Positions 1 to 7,524 of a stretch of 64,000 nucleotides of DNA are shown here, piece after piece. The first letter of the stretch is position 1; each line of letters starts with the position of its first letter. The DNA is from Cellulomonas sp. APG4 (GTDB lineage: Bacteria > Actinomycetota > Actinomycetes > Actinomycetales > Cellulomonadaceae). The position numbers and the translations under genes are program-made. The stretch is from positions 1-64,000 of the forward strand of contig NZ_JAACYI010000003.1 in assembly GCF_009996735.1 (NCBI RefSeq), read 5' to 3'. The notes beneath the pieces were generated by a model, which made no database searches, was not told where the DNA came from, and saw only the letters and a program-made list of their open reading frames with translations.

Positions 1-90
1 TGGCGGGGGGGGGGGCGGTGGCGTCGGCGGGGGGGGGGGTGGCGGCGGCGGGGGCGGTGGCGTCGGCGGGGGCGGTGGCGTCGGCAGCGG
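1..90. repeat. Low-complexity G-rich tract encoding the E2 Ala/Pro linker
   Basis: Imperfect direct repeats of about 18 bp (units like GGCGGTGGCGTC on the plus strand) with three homopolymer G runs of 10-11 bases. Read on the minus strand it stays in frame and encodes ADATAP-type units interrupted by PPP. Such tracts slip during replication and during sequencing. Confidence 0.8.
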
Positions 91-448
91 GGGCACTCCC
101 GGCTGCGGCCGCACATGCGACGGCGCCGTCGTCGTCGGTGGGGTTCTCCGCCTGGCTCGCGAGGTCGGCGTCCCGGCCGAGCAGCGCCGCGACGTCCACC
201 TGCTCGTCGGCGCTCGCCAGGAGCAGAGCGACGGGCGCCCCCACGTCCACGCGGTCGCCTGCGGCCGCGAGCTGCCGGGCGAGCACGCCGTCCTCCTCCG
301 CGGTGAGCTCGACCACGGCCTTGTCGGTCTCGATCTCGGCCAGCAGGTCGCCGACAGCGACGGTCGCGCCCTCGGCCACGGCCCACGAGGCGATCACCGC
401 GTCGGTCGCGTTCGCGAGGACCTCGGGCATGCGCACGATGCTCGCCAT
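1..448 (-). CDS. Dihydrolipoamide acyltransferase (E2), N-terminal part, runs off the window
   Basis: E2 component of a 2-oxoacid dehydrogenase complex, which carries acyl groups from E1 on a swinging lipoyl arm. Only the first 149 codons are here. Residues 1-75 form a lipoyl domain with the typical EIETDKA site, so Lys43 is the predicted lipoylated residue. After about residue 115 the protein becomes an Ala/Pro/Thr/Asp linker with repeated ADATAP units, the usual flexible arm before the subunit-binding and catalytic domains, which lie outside the window. The ATG at 448 overlaps by position with nothing but follows the E1 stop (450-452) by a single base, so the two are co-transcribed and probably translationally coupled. 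The repeat and G/C homopolymers make positions 1-90 hard to sequence. The acyl substrate (pyruvate, acetoin or branched-chain) cannot be told. Confidence 0.88.
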   Translation of the reverse strand, partial: MASIVRMPEVLANATDAVIASWAVAEGATVAVGDLLAEIETDKAVVELTAEEDGVLARQLAAAGDRVDVGAPVALLLASADEQVDVAALLGRDADLASQAENPTDDDGAVACAAAAGSAPAADATAPADATAPAAATPPPADATAPPPA

Positions 449-449
449 C

Positions 450-2630
450 TCAGCCACCGAACCCCTCGACGACGCGGCGCAGGCCCGCCACCACCTCGTC
501 GGTCTTCGCGATCGCGGCCCGCTCGAGCACCTTGGAGATGCTCGGCGACGCCTCGCGGCCGGTGACCCGCTGCACGGGCTGGTCGAGCCAGTCGAAGAAT
601 CGTCGTTGGATCTCGTCCGAGAGCCAGCCGCCGTACGACGTGCCCACAGCCCCCTGCTCGACCACGAGGACGTTGCCCGTCTTGCGGATCGACTCCCCCA
701 CCGTCTGCCAGTCCAGGCTCGCGCGGTCGAGCCAGCGCAGGTCGACCACCTCGGCGTCGACACCGCTCGCCTCGACGGCCTCGAGGCTGTGACCCACCAT
801 GCTCAGGTAGGTCAGCACGGTCACGTCGGTCCCGGGGCGTCGCACGAGAGCGCGACCCACGGGCAGCTGGTAGTCGAGGTCGTCGACCGGCGCGGGGCCC
901 GTGGTGCCGTAGAGGTCCACGTGCTCGAGCACGAGCACCGGGTCGTCGAGCGCGAGCGCCGCGTTGAGCAGGCCCACGTAGTCGAACGGCGTCGACGGCG
1001 CGACGATCCGCCAGCCCGGTGCCGTCGCGAAGATGCCCGCGGGATCCATCGAGTGCTGCGAGCCGTAGCCCGTCCCGGCCGCGACCTTGGTCCGCAGCAC
1101 GAGCGGGACGGCGTTGTCCCCGCCGAACATGTGCCGCGCCTTGCCCACCTGGTTGAAGACCTGGTCGGCCGCGACCCAGAGGAAGTCGGGGTACATGAAC
1201 TCGACCACCGGCCGGAATCTCCCGTCGAGCGCCATCCCGCCGCCCAGGCCGAAGAACGCGTTCTCGCTGATCGGCGTCCCGAGCACGCGACCGGGGAAGG
1301 CATCGGGCAGACCCCTCGTCGCGCCGTTCGTCCCGCCACCCAGCCGGTGCACGTCCTCGCCGAGCACCACGACGCGCTCGTCGGCGGCCATGCGCCGTCC
1401 CATCACCCGCGCGACGGCTTCGATGAAGCGGGTCGGCGCGAGCTCTCCGCCGAACGTCGTCTCCTCCTCGGTGCGTGCACCCGCGACCTCGCTCAGGTCC
1501 CCGCGCACGCCCACGTCCACGAAGTCGGTCGACGGCCACAGCTCGGGCCGGATGCGGCGCACACCCGCCTTGGCGCCGGGCTCGGGCTCGAGGAGCGCAT
1601 CGACGACGGCGGTCATGGCCTCTTGGGCCTGGCGGCGGGCGCCCGCGGCTGTGGGCTCGTCGAGCAGGCCGCGCGCGGCCATCTCCCCCGCGACCCGGTC
1701 GAGCGGGTCGCGCGCGCGCCACCCGGCCTCCTCGTCCTTGGGCCGGTAGCCGAACGCGCTGCCCGGGTAGGGACCGTTCTGGTGGAAGAACCGGTACACC
1801 TCTGCCTCGACCACCGTCGGGCCCTCACCCGAGCGCATGTGCTCGACGGCTGCCTGCGTCGCGAGGTGCACCGCGAGCGGGTCCATCCCGTCCACGCGCC
1901 ACGCCGGGATCCCGAAGCCTGGACCGCGCCCCGAGAGCCGCGGCTCACCGGTGGCCTCGTCGACCCGGGTCGAGACCGCGTACAGGTTGTTCTCGATGAA
2001 GAAGCACAGCGGTACGTCCCACGCCGCCGTGAGGTTCATGCTCTCGAGCACCGACCCGATGTTCACGGCGCCGTCGCCGAAGTAGGTCACGGTCACGTCG
2101 TCGGTCCCGGCGTGCCGCTGGGCCCACGCGTTGCCGGCCGCGAGGGGCACGCCCCCGCCGACGATGGCGTTGGTGCCGAGCGCGCCCGCCTCGCGCCACT
2201 GGAGGTGCATCGACCCTCCGCGCCCGCGGCAGAAGCCCTCGGCGAGGCCGAGGATCTCGGCGAGCGTGCGGCGCAGCACGACGGCGACCTCGTCGGTGAC
2301 GAGCGCCGTCAGGTCGAGCCGGGGTGCGACGTGCGCGATCGCCTTCGCGAGGAACTGGTGGTGCCCGCGGTGCGAGCCGTTGACGCCGTCGGACGAGCGC
2401 AGCGCGAGCACGGAGCCGACGGCGCCGCCCTCCTGGCCGATGCTCGAGTGCGCCGGACCGTGGACCAGGCCCTGGCCGGCGAGCTCGAGGACCGTCTCCT
2501 CGAAGGCCCGGACCAGGTGCAGCTGGCCGAGCATCGTCGCGAGGAGGGCGGGATCGGCGGCGTCCCAGTCCTCCGGCGTGGTGGAGACCTCGACCCACGG
2601 GACGGCCGGCTCGAGCGGCGTGGTGCGCAC
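450..2630 (-). CDS. Thiamine-diphosphate 2-oxoacid dehydrogenase E1, fused alpha and beta subunits
   Basis: Decarboxylates a 2-oxoacid (or acetoin) and passes the acyl unit to the E2 encoded next. The 726-residue protein joins both E1 subunits. Residues 1-375 are the alpha half, with the ThDP motif starting GDGAVN at 185-190 and ending in the NN pair near 214. Residues about 398-726 are the beta half (GEDVHRLGG, SENAFFGLGGG). Most relatives encode the two halves separately. I chose the GTG at 2630 because AGGAGG lies 4 bases upstream; the frame stays open to 2768, but those 46 residues are basic and unlike the family. A promoter with TTGTCA (2705-2710) and TAGGCT (2681-2686) fits this start. 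Substrate unresolved: pyruvate, acetoin and branched-chain enzymes share these motifs. Confidence 0.9.
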   Translation of the reverse strand: MRTTPLEPAVPWVEVSTTPEDWDAADPALLATMLGQLHLVRAFEETVLELAGQGLVHGPAHSSIGQEGGAVGSVLALRSSDGVNGSHRGHHQFLAKAIAHVAPRLDLTALVTDEVAVVLRRTLAEILGLAEGFCRGRGGSMHLQWREAGALGTNAIVGGGVPLAAGNAWAQRHAGTDDVTVTYFGDGAVNIGSVLESMNLTAAWDVPLCFFIENNLYAVSTRVDEATGEPRLSGRGPGFGIPAWRVDGMDPLAVHLATQAAVEHMRSGEGPTVVEAEVYRFFHQNGPYPGSAFGYRPKDEEAGWRARDPLDRVAGEMAARGLLDEPTAAGARRQAQEAMTAVVDALLEPEPGAKAGVRRIRPELWPSTDFVDVGVRGDLSEVAGARTEEETTFGGELAPTRFIEAVARVMGRRMAADERVVVLGEDVHRLGGGTNGATRGLPDAFPGRVLGTPISENAFFGLGGGMALDGRFRPVVEFMYPDFLWVAADQVFNQVGKARHMFGGDNAVPLVLRTKVAAGTGYGSQHSMDPAGIFATAPGWRIVAPSTPFDYVGLLNAALALDDPVLVLEHVDLYGTTGPAPVDDLDYQLPVGRALVRRPGTDVTVLTYLSMVGHSLEAVEASGVDAEVVDLRWLDRASLDWQTVGESIRKTGNVLVVEQGAVGTSYGGWLSDEIQRRFFDWLDQPVQRVTGREASPSISKVLERAAIAKTDEVVAGLRRVVEGFGG

Positions 2631-2779
2631 GCATCCTCCTGGAGCTCGGCGACGGCACCCTCGCCGTCGCGGACCCTTGGAGCCTACGCGCCGATTGGAT
2701 ACAGTGACAAGCCTCTTGTTCGGCCTGCATGCATGCTTGACGAGGTTGACACGGTCTATCGGATACATGGAGGCGACTC
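2631..2779. promoter_or_regulatory. Divergent E1 / VOC promoter region with paired ATYGGATACA repeats
   Basis: For E1 (minus strand) a -35 TTGTCA at 2705-2710 and a -10 TAGGCT at 2681-2686 are 18 bp apart. The direct repeats ATTGGATACA (2694-2703) and ATCGGATACA (2758-2767) start exactly 64 bp apart, about six helical turns. The first lies inside the E1 promoter spacer; the second ends just before the VOC ribosome site (GGAGG, 2769-2773). A 10-bp perfect palindrome GCATGCATGC (2727-2736) sits midway. These are candidate operators for the GntR regulator encoded at 3343; this assignment is inference. The plus-strand promoter is not clear. Confidence 0.55.
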
Positions 2780-3313
2780 ATGGCAGGCATCCCCGGGCTC
2801 GTCGGCACCGAGCACATCGGCTTCACCGTGCCGGACCTCGACGAGGCCGAACGCTTCTTCGTCGACGTCGTCGGGTGCGAGCGGCTGTTCTCGCTCGGCC
2901 CGTTCGCCTCCGACGACGGCTGGATGGCCGATCACCTGAACGTCGACCCGCGCACCGTGATGCGCGAGAACAGGTTCCTGCGCTGCCGCACGGGCCCGAA
3001 CTTCGAGATCTTCCGCTACGAGACCCCCGAGCCGCCCGCACCTCAGCCACGCAACAGCGACATCGGCGGCCACCACCTCGCGTTCTACGTCGAGGACATC
3101 GACGCCGCCGTCGCCTACCTGCGCTCCCGGGGCGTCCGGGTGCTCGGCGAGCCCACGGCGAGCCGCAGCCACAACGAGGGCCAGCGGTGGGTGTACTTCC
3201 TAACGCCGTGGGGCATGCAGCTCGAGCTCGTGAGCTACCCCGACGGCAAGGCCTACGAGCGGGACCCCTCGATCGCGGGGCGGCTCTGGCATCCTGGCGA
3301 CCCGACCGCCTGA
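2780..3313 (+). CDS. VOC-superfamily (glyoxalase/dioxygenase fold) enzyme
   Basis: 177 residues with two vicinal-oxygen-chelate beta-alpha-beta-beta-beta modules. The four expected metal ligands are visible: His in TEHIGF near residue 11, Glu in NFEIF near 75, His in GGHHLAF near 96 and Glu in QLELVSY near 150. The family includes glyoxalases, epimerases, extradiol dioxygenases and resistance proteins, so the reaction cannot be named. GGAGG ends 6 bases before the ATG. It is divergent from the E1/E2 genes and is followed 29 bp later by a GntR regulator, which suggests one small regulated unit handling a 2-oxo or 2-hydroxy acid. The last residues (GRLWHPGDP) resemble tails of actinobacterial VOC proteins annotated as lactoylglutathione-lyase-like. 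Confidence 0.85.
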   Translation: MAGIPGLVGTEHIGFTVPDLDEAERFFVDVVGCERLFSLGPFASDDGWMADHLNVDPRTVMRENRFLRCRTGPNFEIFRYETPEPPAPQPRNSDIGGHHLAFYVEDIDAAVAYLRSRGVRVLGEPTASRSHNEGQRWVYFLTPWGMQLELVSYPDGKAYERDPSIAGRLWHPGDPTA

Positions 3314-3342
3314 GCGGTGTCGCAGCAGAGCACGGAGCAGCC

Positions 3343-3999
3343 ATGACCGAGACCGCGGCCGGCCCCGCGTCGGCGCGCATCGCCGACGGCCTGCGCCGGC
3401 AGATCCTCGGTGGCGAGCGCGCTCCCGGGTCCCGCATCCGGCAGGAGGACCTCGCACGGGAGTTCGGGGCGAGCCGCCTCCCGGTGCGCGATGCGCTGCG
3501 ACGGCTCGAGGCCGAGGGCCTCGTGCGGCTCGTGGCGAGCACCGGGGCGTGGGTCGAGCGCCTGAGCCTCGCCGAGTGCACCGAGGCCTACCTGGTGCGC
3601 GAGCGGCTCGAGCCGCTGCTCCTCGGCCTGTCCGCCCCCCACCTCGACCCCGAGGCGCTCGACCGCCTCGACGACCTCGCGCACCGCATGCAGGGGGCCG
3701 ACCTCGAGACCTTCCTGCGCCTGGACAGGGAGTTCCACCTGCTCTCGTTCAGCGCGGCGCGCACCTACGCGCTCGGCGACCTCGTGCTGCGCCTGTGGAA
3801 CTCGACGCAGCACTACCGGCGCGCCTTCGGGCTGCTCGTGGGCATCGCCGACAGCACCGCGACGCACGCCGAGCACCACCTGCTCGTCGACGCGCTGCGA
3901 CGGGGCCAGGTGCGTGACGCCGAGGAGCTCCTCGCCGTCCACATCCGCCGCACGCGCGTCGAGCTCGCACGCCACCCCGAGCTCTTCGACGGCGCCTGA
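3343..3999 (+). CDS. GntR-family transcriptional regulator, FCD subclass
   Basis: 218 residues. Residues about 10-75 are a winged helix-turn-helix with the typical IRQEDLAREFGASRLPVRDALRRL pattern split around the recognition helix; residues about 85-205 are an all-helical FCD ligand-binding domain. Asp and His in LDREFH, His in EHHLLVDAL and His in AVHIRR occupy the positions that bind metal and ligand in FCD proteins. These regulators usually respond to an organic acid made or used by the neighbouring genes and bind upstream of their own cluster. The ATG at 3343 follows a short gap after the VOC gene, so it is likely co-transcribed with it. It is convergent with the liv operon, 20 bp from livF. 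Confidence 0.9.
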   Translation: MTETAAGPASARIADGLRRQILGGERAPGSRIRQEDLAREFGASRLPVRDALRRLEAEGLVRLVASTGAWVERLSLAECTEAYLVRERLEPLLLGLSAPHLDPEALDRLDDLAHRMQGADLETFLRLDREFHLLSFSAARTYALGDLVLRLWNSTQHYRRAFGLLVGIADSTATHAEHHLLVDALRRGQVRDAEELLAVHIRRTRVELARHPELFDGA

Positions 4000-4019
4000 C
4001 GGGCACGGCCCCGCCCGGG

Positions 4020-4754
4020 TCAGACGCCCGCGGGACGGCCACCGAGGTACAGGCGGGACAGCTCGGGGTCGGCGAGCAGCTCGGGAGCGGGTCCGGAGAT
4101 GTGCACGCGGCCCAGGTCGAGCACGCAGCCCACGTCCGCCGCCTCGAGCGCGCGCCGCGCGTTCTGCTCGACCAGCAGCACCGCCGTGCCGTGGTCGCGC
4201 ATGCGCACGATCTGCTCGAACACCGTCGCGGTCGTCTTGGGGTCCAGGCCCATCGACGGCTCGTCCAGCAGCACGACCTTGGGCTCCATCATCAGCGAGC
4301 GGGCGAACTCGACCTGCTTCTGCTGACCACCGGACAGCAGCCCCGCGAGCTGCCGCCACCGGTCCCCCACGATCGGGAAGATCTCCTGGACGCGAGCGAC
4401 CCGCTCCTCGACCACCGCCTGGTCCCGCACGGTGTAGGCGCCCAGCCGCACGTTCTCCTCGACGGTCATCTCGGGGAAGACGCTGTGGCCCTGGAGCACG
4501 TGCGCGAGGCCCGCCGCGAGCATCTGCTGCGGGGTCCGGCCGGTCACGTCGTCGCCGGCCACCCGGATGGCGCCCGCCCGCGGCTGCAGCATGCCGCTCG
4601 CGACCTTGAGCACCGTGGACTTCCCCGCGCCGTTGGGTCCGACGAGGCACACGATCGTCGACGGCGGCACGTGCACCGAGAGCCCGCGCAGCACGAGGGC
4701 CGCGCGTCCGTAGCCGGCCTCGATGCCGTCGAGTGCGAGGAGCGGTTCAGACAC
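4020..4754 (-). CDS. livF: ABC transporter ATP-binding protein, LivF type
   Basis: Second of the two ATPases of a branched-chain-amino-acid-type (HAAT) importer; it powers the LivHM channel from the cytoplasm. In 244 residues it has Walker A GPNGAGKST at 39-47, signature LSGGQ at 140-144 and Walker B VVLLDEP at 160-166. I chose the GTG at 4754 because it starts VSEPLLALDG at the family N-terminus and overlaps the end of livG by 8 nt (GTG...TGA), a sign of translational coupling. It is the last gene of the five-gene livKHMGF operon and converges on the GntR gene. HAAT systems carry many ligands besides leucine (amides, urea, aromatic acids), so the symbol marks family, not substrate. Confidence 0.93.
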   Translation of the reverse strand: MSEPLLALDGIEAGYGRAALVLRGLSVHVPPSTIVCLVGPNGAGKSTVLKVASGMLQPRAGAIRVAGDDVTGRTPQQMLAAGLAHVLQGHSVFPEMTVEENVRLGAYTVRDQAVVEERVARVQEIFPIVGDRWRQLAGLLSGGQQKQVEFARSLMMEPKVVLLDEPSMGLDPKTTATVFEQIVRMRDHGTAVLLVEQNARRALEAADVGCVLDLGRVHISGPAPELLADPELSRLYLGGRPAGV

Positions 4755-5499
4755 CAAGGTAGGCCTCCAGGACGCGTGGGTCGGTCTGCACCTCGGCGGG
4801 CGCACCCTCGGCGATGGGTCGGCCCCGGTCGAAGACGACGACGTGGTCCGACAGGCTCATCACGAGGTCCATGTTGTGCTCGACGACGATGAACGTCCGG
4901 CCCTCGGCGTTGAGCTCGCGCACGAGGGCCGAGATGCGCCCGATCAGCGCCGGGTTCACGCCGCCCGCGGGCTCGTCGAGCATGACGATGCGCGGCTCGG
5001 CCATGAGCACGCCCGCGAGCTCGAGCAGCTTCTGCTGGCCGTAGGAGATGTTGCGCGCCTCGCTGTGCTCGAGGTGGTCGATGCCGACGCGCCGCAGCCA
5101 CCCGCGCGCGCGCTCGAGCGACTCCTCGTCGTCGGCCCGGCGCCAGAGGTCGGCAGCGGTCGAGCGCACGCCCACGAGCATGTTCTCCATCACCGTCATG
5201 CGTGGGAAGACGCGGCACACCTGGAAGCTGCGGCCCAGGCCGAGGCGCGCGATCCGGTCAGGTGTCGCGCGGCTCACGTCCCGGCCGTCGAGCGTCACCG
5301 TGCCGCGGTCGGCGCGGATCATCCCGGTGACGCAGTTGAAGAACGTCGTCTTGCCCGAGCCGTTGGGGCCGATGATCGCGTTGATCCGCCCGGGCTTGAA
5401 CTCGACGCTCGCGTCGTCGACCGCACGCACCCCGCCGAACGCCTTCGACAGCCCCCGGACGGTCAGCGCACCGCCGGTCACGGTCCCCGTCGCGGTCAT
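4747..5499 (-). CDS. livG: ABC transporter ATP-binding protein, LivG type
   Basis: First ATPase of the HAAT importer. The 250-residue protein has Walker A GPNGSGKTT at 44-52, an ABC signature of the LivG form (ISYGQQK) near 150 and Walker B MLDEP near 168. The ATG at 5499 is chosen because it gives the usual LivG N-terminus and overlaps the livM stop as ATGA. A longer open frame exists upstream but it only runs antisense-like through livM. It forms the nucleotide-binding dimer with LivF. Confidence 0.93.
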   Translation of the reverse strand: MTATGTVTGGALTVRGLSKAFGGVRAVDDASVEFKPGRINAIIGPNGSGKTTFFNCVTGMIRADRGTVTLDGRDVSRATPDRIARLGLGRSFQVCRVFPRMTVMENMLVGVRSTAADLWRRADDEESLERARGWLRRVGIDHLEHSEARNISYGQQKLLELAGVLMAEPRIVMLDEPAGGVNPALIGRISALVRELNAEGRTFIVVEHNMDLVMSLSDHVVVFDRGRPIAEGAPAEVQTDPRVLEAYLGV

Positions 5500-6647
5500 C
5501 GGACCCTCCCCACCCCGCCGGGTGCCACCGGCGCGTCGTCGTCGGGCGCGTCCTGCGTCCCGTCCAGGAGCTGCTGCGCACTGACCTCGCGGATCGAGGA
5601 CGCCTGCGGCCCGAACCGCGCGAACAGGCCCTTGACCGCGGGGATCACGCCCTCGGGCATGAACAGCACGACGAGTGCGAGCAGCAGCCCGGTCGCGACC
5701 AGGTGGAACTGCGTGTCGCCGAACTCCGCCTTGAAGAACTCGATCGCGAGGCCGACCACGATCGCCCCGAGCAACGGCCCGAAGAGCTCGCGGACCCCGC
5801 CCAGGAGCGCCATGAGCACCATGTACGCGCCCATGAGGATGGAGAACTGGAACACCGGGTCGAGGTCGCCGAACCACAGCGCGTACAGGGCGCCCGCGAG
5901 GCCGGTGAAGAACGCCGACCAGGCGAACGCGATGAGCTTGGCGCGGAACGTCGGGACGCCGAGCGCACGCGCCTTGTCCTCGTCCTCGCGCACCGCCTTG
6001 AGCCCCATGCCGAAGCGCGACCTGTCGATGCGCCACCACACGAGCAGCGCGAGCACGAGGGCCGCGACGTAGATGTAGTAGAAGACCTGGTGGTGCTCGG
6101 TCCGCATGAGCCCCTGGAACGCCCGCGGGACCATGAGGCCGGTGGAACCGCCCGTGAGCGAGGCCCAGCTCTGCGCGACGAGCAGCAGGATGAGCACGAA
6201 CGCGATGGTCACGATCACGAACGAGGCGCCGCGCACGCGCAGCGCCGCGACGCCCACCGGGATCGCGATGACGACGACGACCAGCGGGGCGAGCGCGAGG
6301 GCCAGGAAGGGCGACATGCCCGTGCGGTCGATGAGGATCGCGACTGCGTAGGCGCCGAGCCCGAAGTAGGCCGCGTGCCCGAGCGAGATGTACCCCGTGA
6401 ACCCGCCCATGAAGTTCCAGCCGGTCGCCATGAGGGCGTAGTTGAGGATCACGACGCCGGTCGAGAGCAGGTACCCGACCGACGTCGTCATCGGGAAGAC
6501 CAGCACCACGACGGCGAGGGCCACGAGCAGGCCGACGCCGACGAGTCGGCGCGGGTCGCGGAGCAGCGGCGGGCGCGCGGCCCGGTTCCCCGCGGTGCGC
6601 TCGGCCGCGGGCGCGGCCGCCCGCGTGGTCTCAGAAGCGTTGCGCAA
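5496..6647 (-). CDS. livM: Branched-chain-amino-acid-type ABC permease, LivM type
   Basis: Membrane channel subunit of the HAAT importer, 383 residues. A polar N-terminus of about 35 residues is followed by roughly ten hydrophobic segments, with the LivM hallmark GLNYALMATGWNFMGG-like stretch near residues 68-83 and GHAAYFGLGAYAVA shortly after. The start is a TTG at 6647: GGAGG lies 5 bases upstream and no better start follows before the first membrane segment. It overlaps livH by 17 nt. A C-terminal tail of about 45 residues after the last membrane segment is longer than in many homologues and rich in Asp. Confidence 0.92.
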   Translation of the reverse strand: MRNASETTRAAAPAAERTAGNRAARPPLLRDPRRLVGVGLLVALAVVVLVFPMTTSVGYLLSTGVVILNYALMATGWNFMGGFTGYISLGHAAYFGLGAYAVAILIDRTGMSPFLALALAPLVVVVIAIPVGVAALRVRGASFVIVTIAFVLILLLVAQSWASLTGGSTGLMVPRAFQGLMRTEHHQVFYYIYVAALVLALLVWWRIDRSRFGMGLKAVREDEDKARALGVPTFRAKLIAFAWSAFFTGLAGALYALWFGDLDPVFQFSILMGAYMVLMALLGGVRELFGPLLGAIVVGLAIEFFKAEFGDTQFHLVATGLLLALVVLFMPEGVIPAVKGLFARFGPQASSIREVSAQQLLDGTQDAPDDDAPVAPGGVGRVR

Positions 6648-7515
6648 GGCGACCTCCGAAGAATCCCTGCGGCCGCACCATCAGGGTGACGAAGAGGGCC
6701 ACGTAGAAGACGGTCTGGGCCCAGGTGGTCCCGAGCGGCACCTGGAGGAGCGACTGCGTGACGCCCAGCAGCATCGCCGCGACGGCCGCACCCGGGATCG
6801 ACCCGAGGCCGCCGACGACGATGATCGCCATGAGTGGGCCGATCCAGTGCCAGTGGAGCGACGGGTAGATCGTCGCATCGAGCGCCAGGGCGGTGCCACC
6901 GACCGCCGCGGTGGCCAGCCCCAGGCCGAAGCCGTAGCTGGCCACCTTGGCGGTGTCGATGCCGACGAGCTCGGCGGCCTCCTTGTGCTGGATCGTGGCG
7001 CGCAGCGCCTGCCCGAAGGAGGTCTTCTTGAGCACGAACCAGAGGCTGCCGAGCGCGAGCGCGGCGAGGCCGAACGCGACGAGCTTCACGACGGCGACCT
7101 GCGCCCCCAGGACCTCGATGCTCGAGGCCCCGTAGTCCAGCCGGATCCTGCGCTGCACCCCGGTGAAGGTGAAGCCGAGCATCCCCTCGATCACGAGCGC
7201 GATCGCGAAGGTCAGCAGCACCGACATCATCGTCAGCGACGCGGGCTTGAGCCGGGTGATGAGCAGCCGCTGCATCAGCACGCCGATGCCGAAGAACAGC
7301 GGCACGGTGATGAGGAGCGAGATCATCGGGTCCAGCCCCGTCTGCACGGTGAAGAACCAGGCCAGGTAGCCCGCGAGGATGAGGAACGCCGAGTGGGCGA
7401 TCATCACCACGCGCATGACTCCGAAGTAGAGCGTCAGACCCGAGGCCAGCAGGGCGTACAGACCACCCAGCAGGATGCCCAGGATCAGGCTCTGCAGCAG
7501 CAGTGCGGAGGACAT
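6631..7515 (-). CDS. livH: Branched-chain-amino-acid-type ABC permease, LivH type
   Basis: Partner channel subunit of LivM, 294 residues with about eight membrane segments. Family stretches are visible: GLYALLASGLTLYFGVMRVV near residues 17-36 and the late GGLGSIPGAAVAA loop that contacts the ATPases. ATG at 7515, only 9 nt after the stop of the binding-protein gene, which keeps all five liv genes in one transcript. Confidence 0.93.
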   Translation of the reverse strand: MSSALLLQSLILGILLGGLYALLASGLTLYFGVMRVVMIAHSAFLILAGYLAWFFTVQTGLDPMISLLITVPLFFGIGVLMQRLLITRLKPASLTMMSVLLTFAIALVIEGMLGFTFTGVQRRIRLDYGASSIEVLGAQVAVVKLVAFGLAALALGSLWFVLKKTSFGQALRATIQHKEAAELVGIDTAKVASYGFGLGLATAAVGGTALALDATIYPSLHWHWIGPLMAIIVVGGLGSIPGAAVAAMLLGVTQSLLQVPLGTTWAQTVFYVALFVTLMVRPQGFFGGRLAQRF

Positions 7516-7524
7516 GGGCTCAGC

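Noticed and set aside
2737-2768. TTGACG/TTGACA boxes as a plus-strand promoter for the VOC gene
   Set aside because: No TAnnnT box lies at 16-19 bp spacing; the promoter stays unassigned.
18-2939. 973-codon open frame on the plus strand
   Set aside because: It is antisense to the E1/E2 genes, low-complexity and without family sequence; high GC keeps such frames open.
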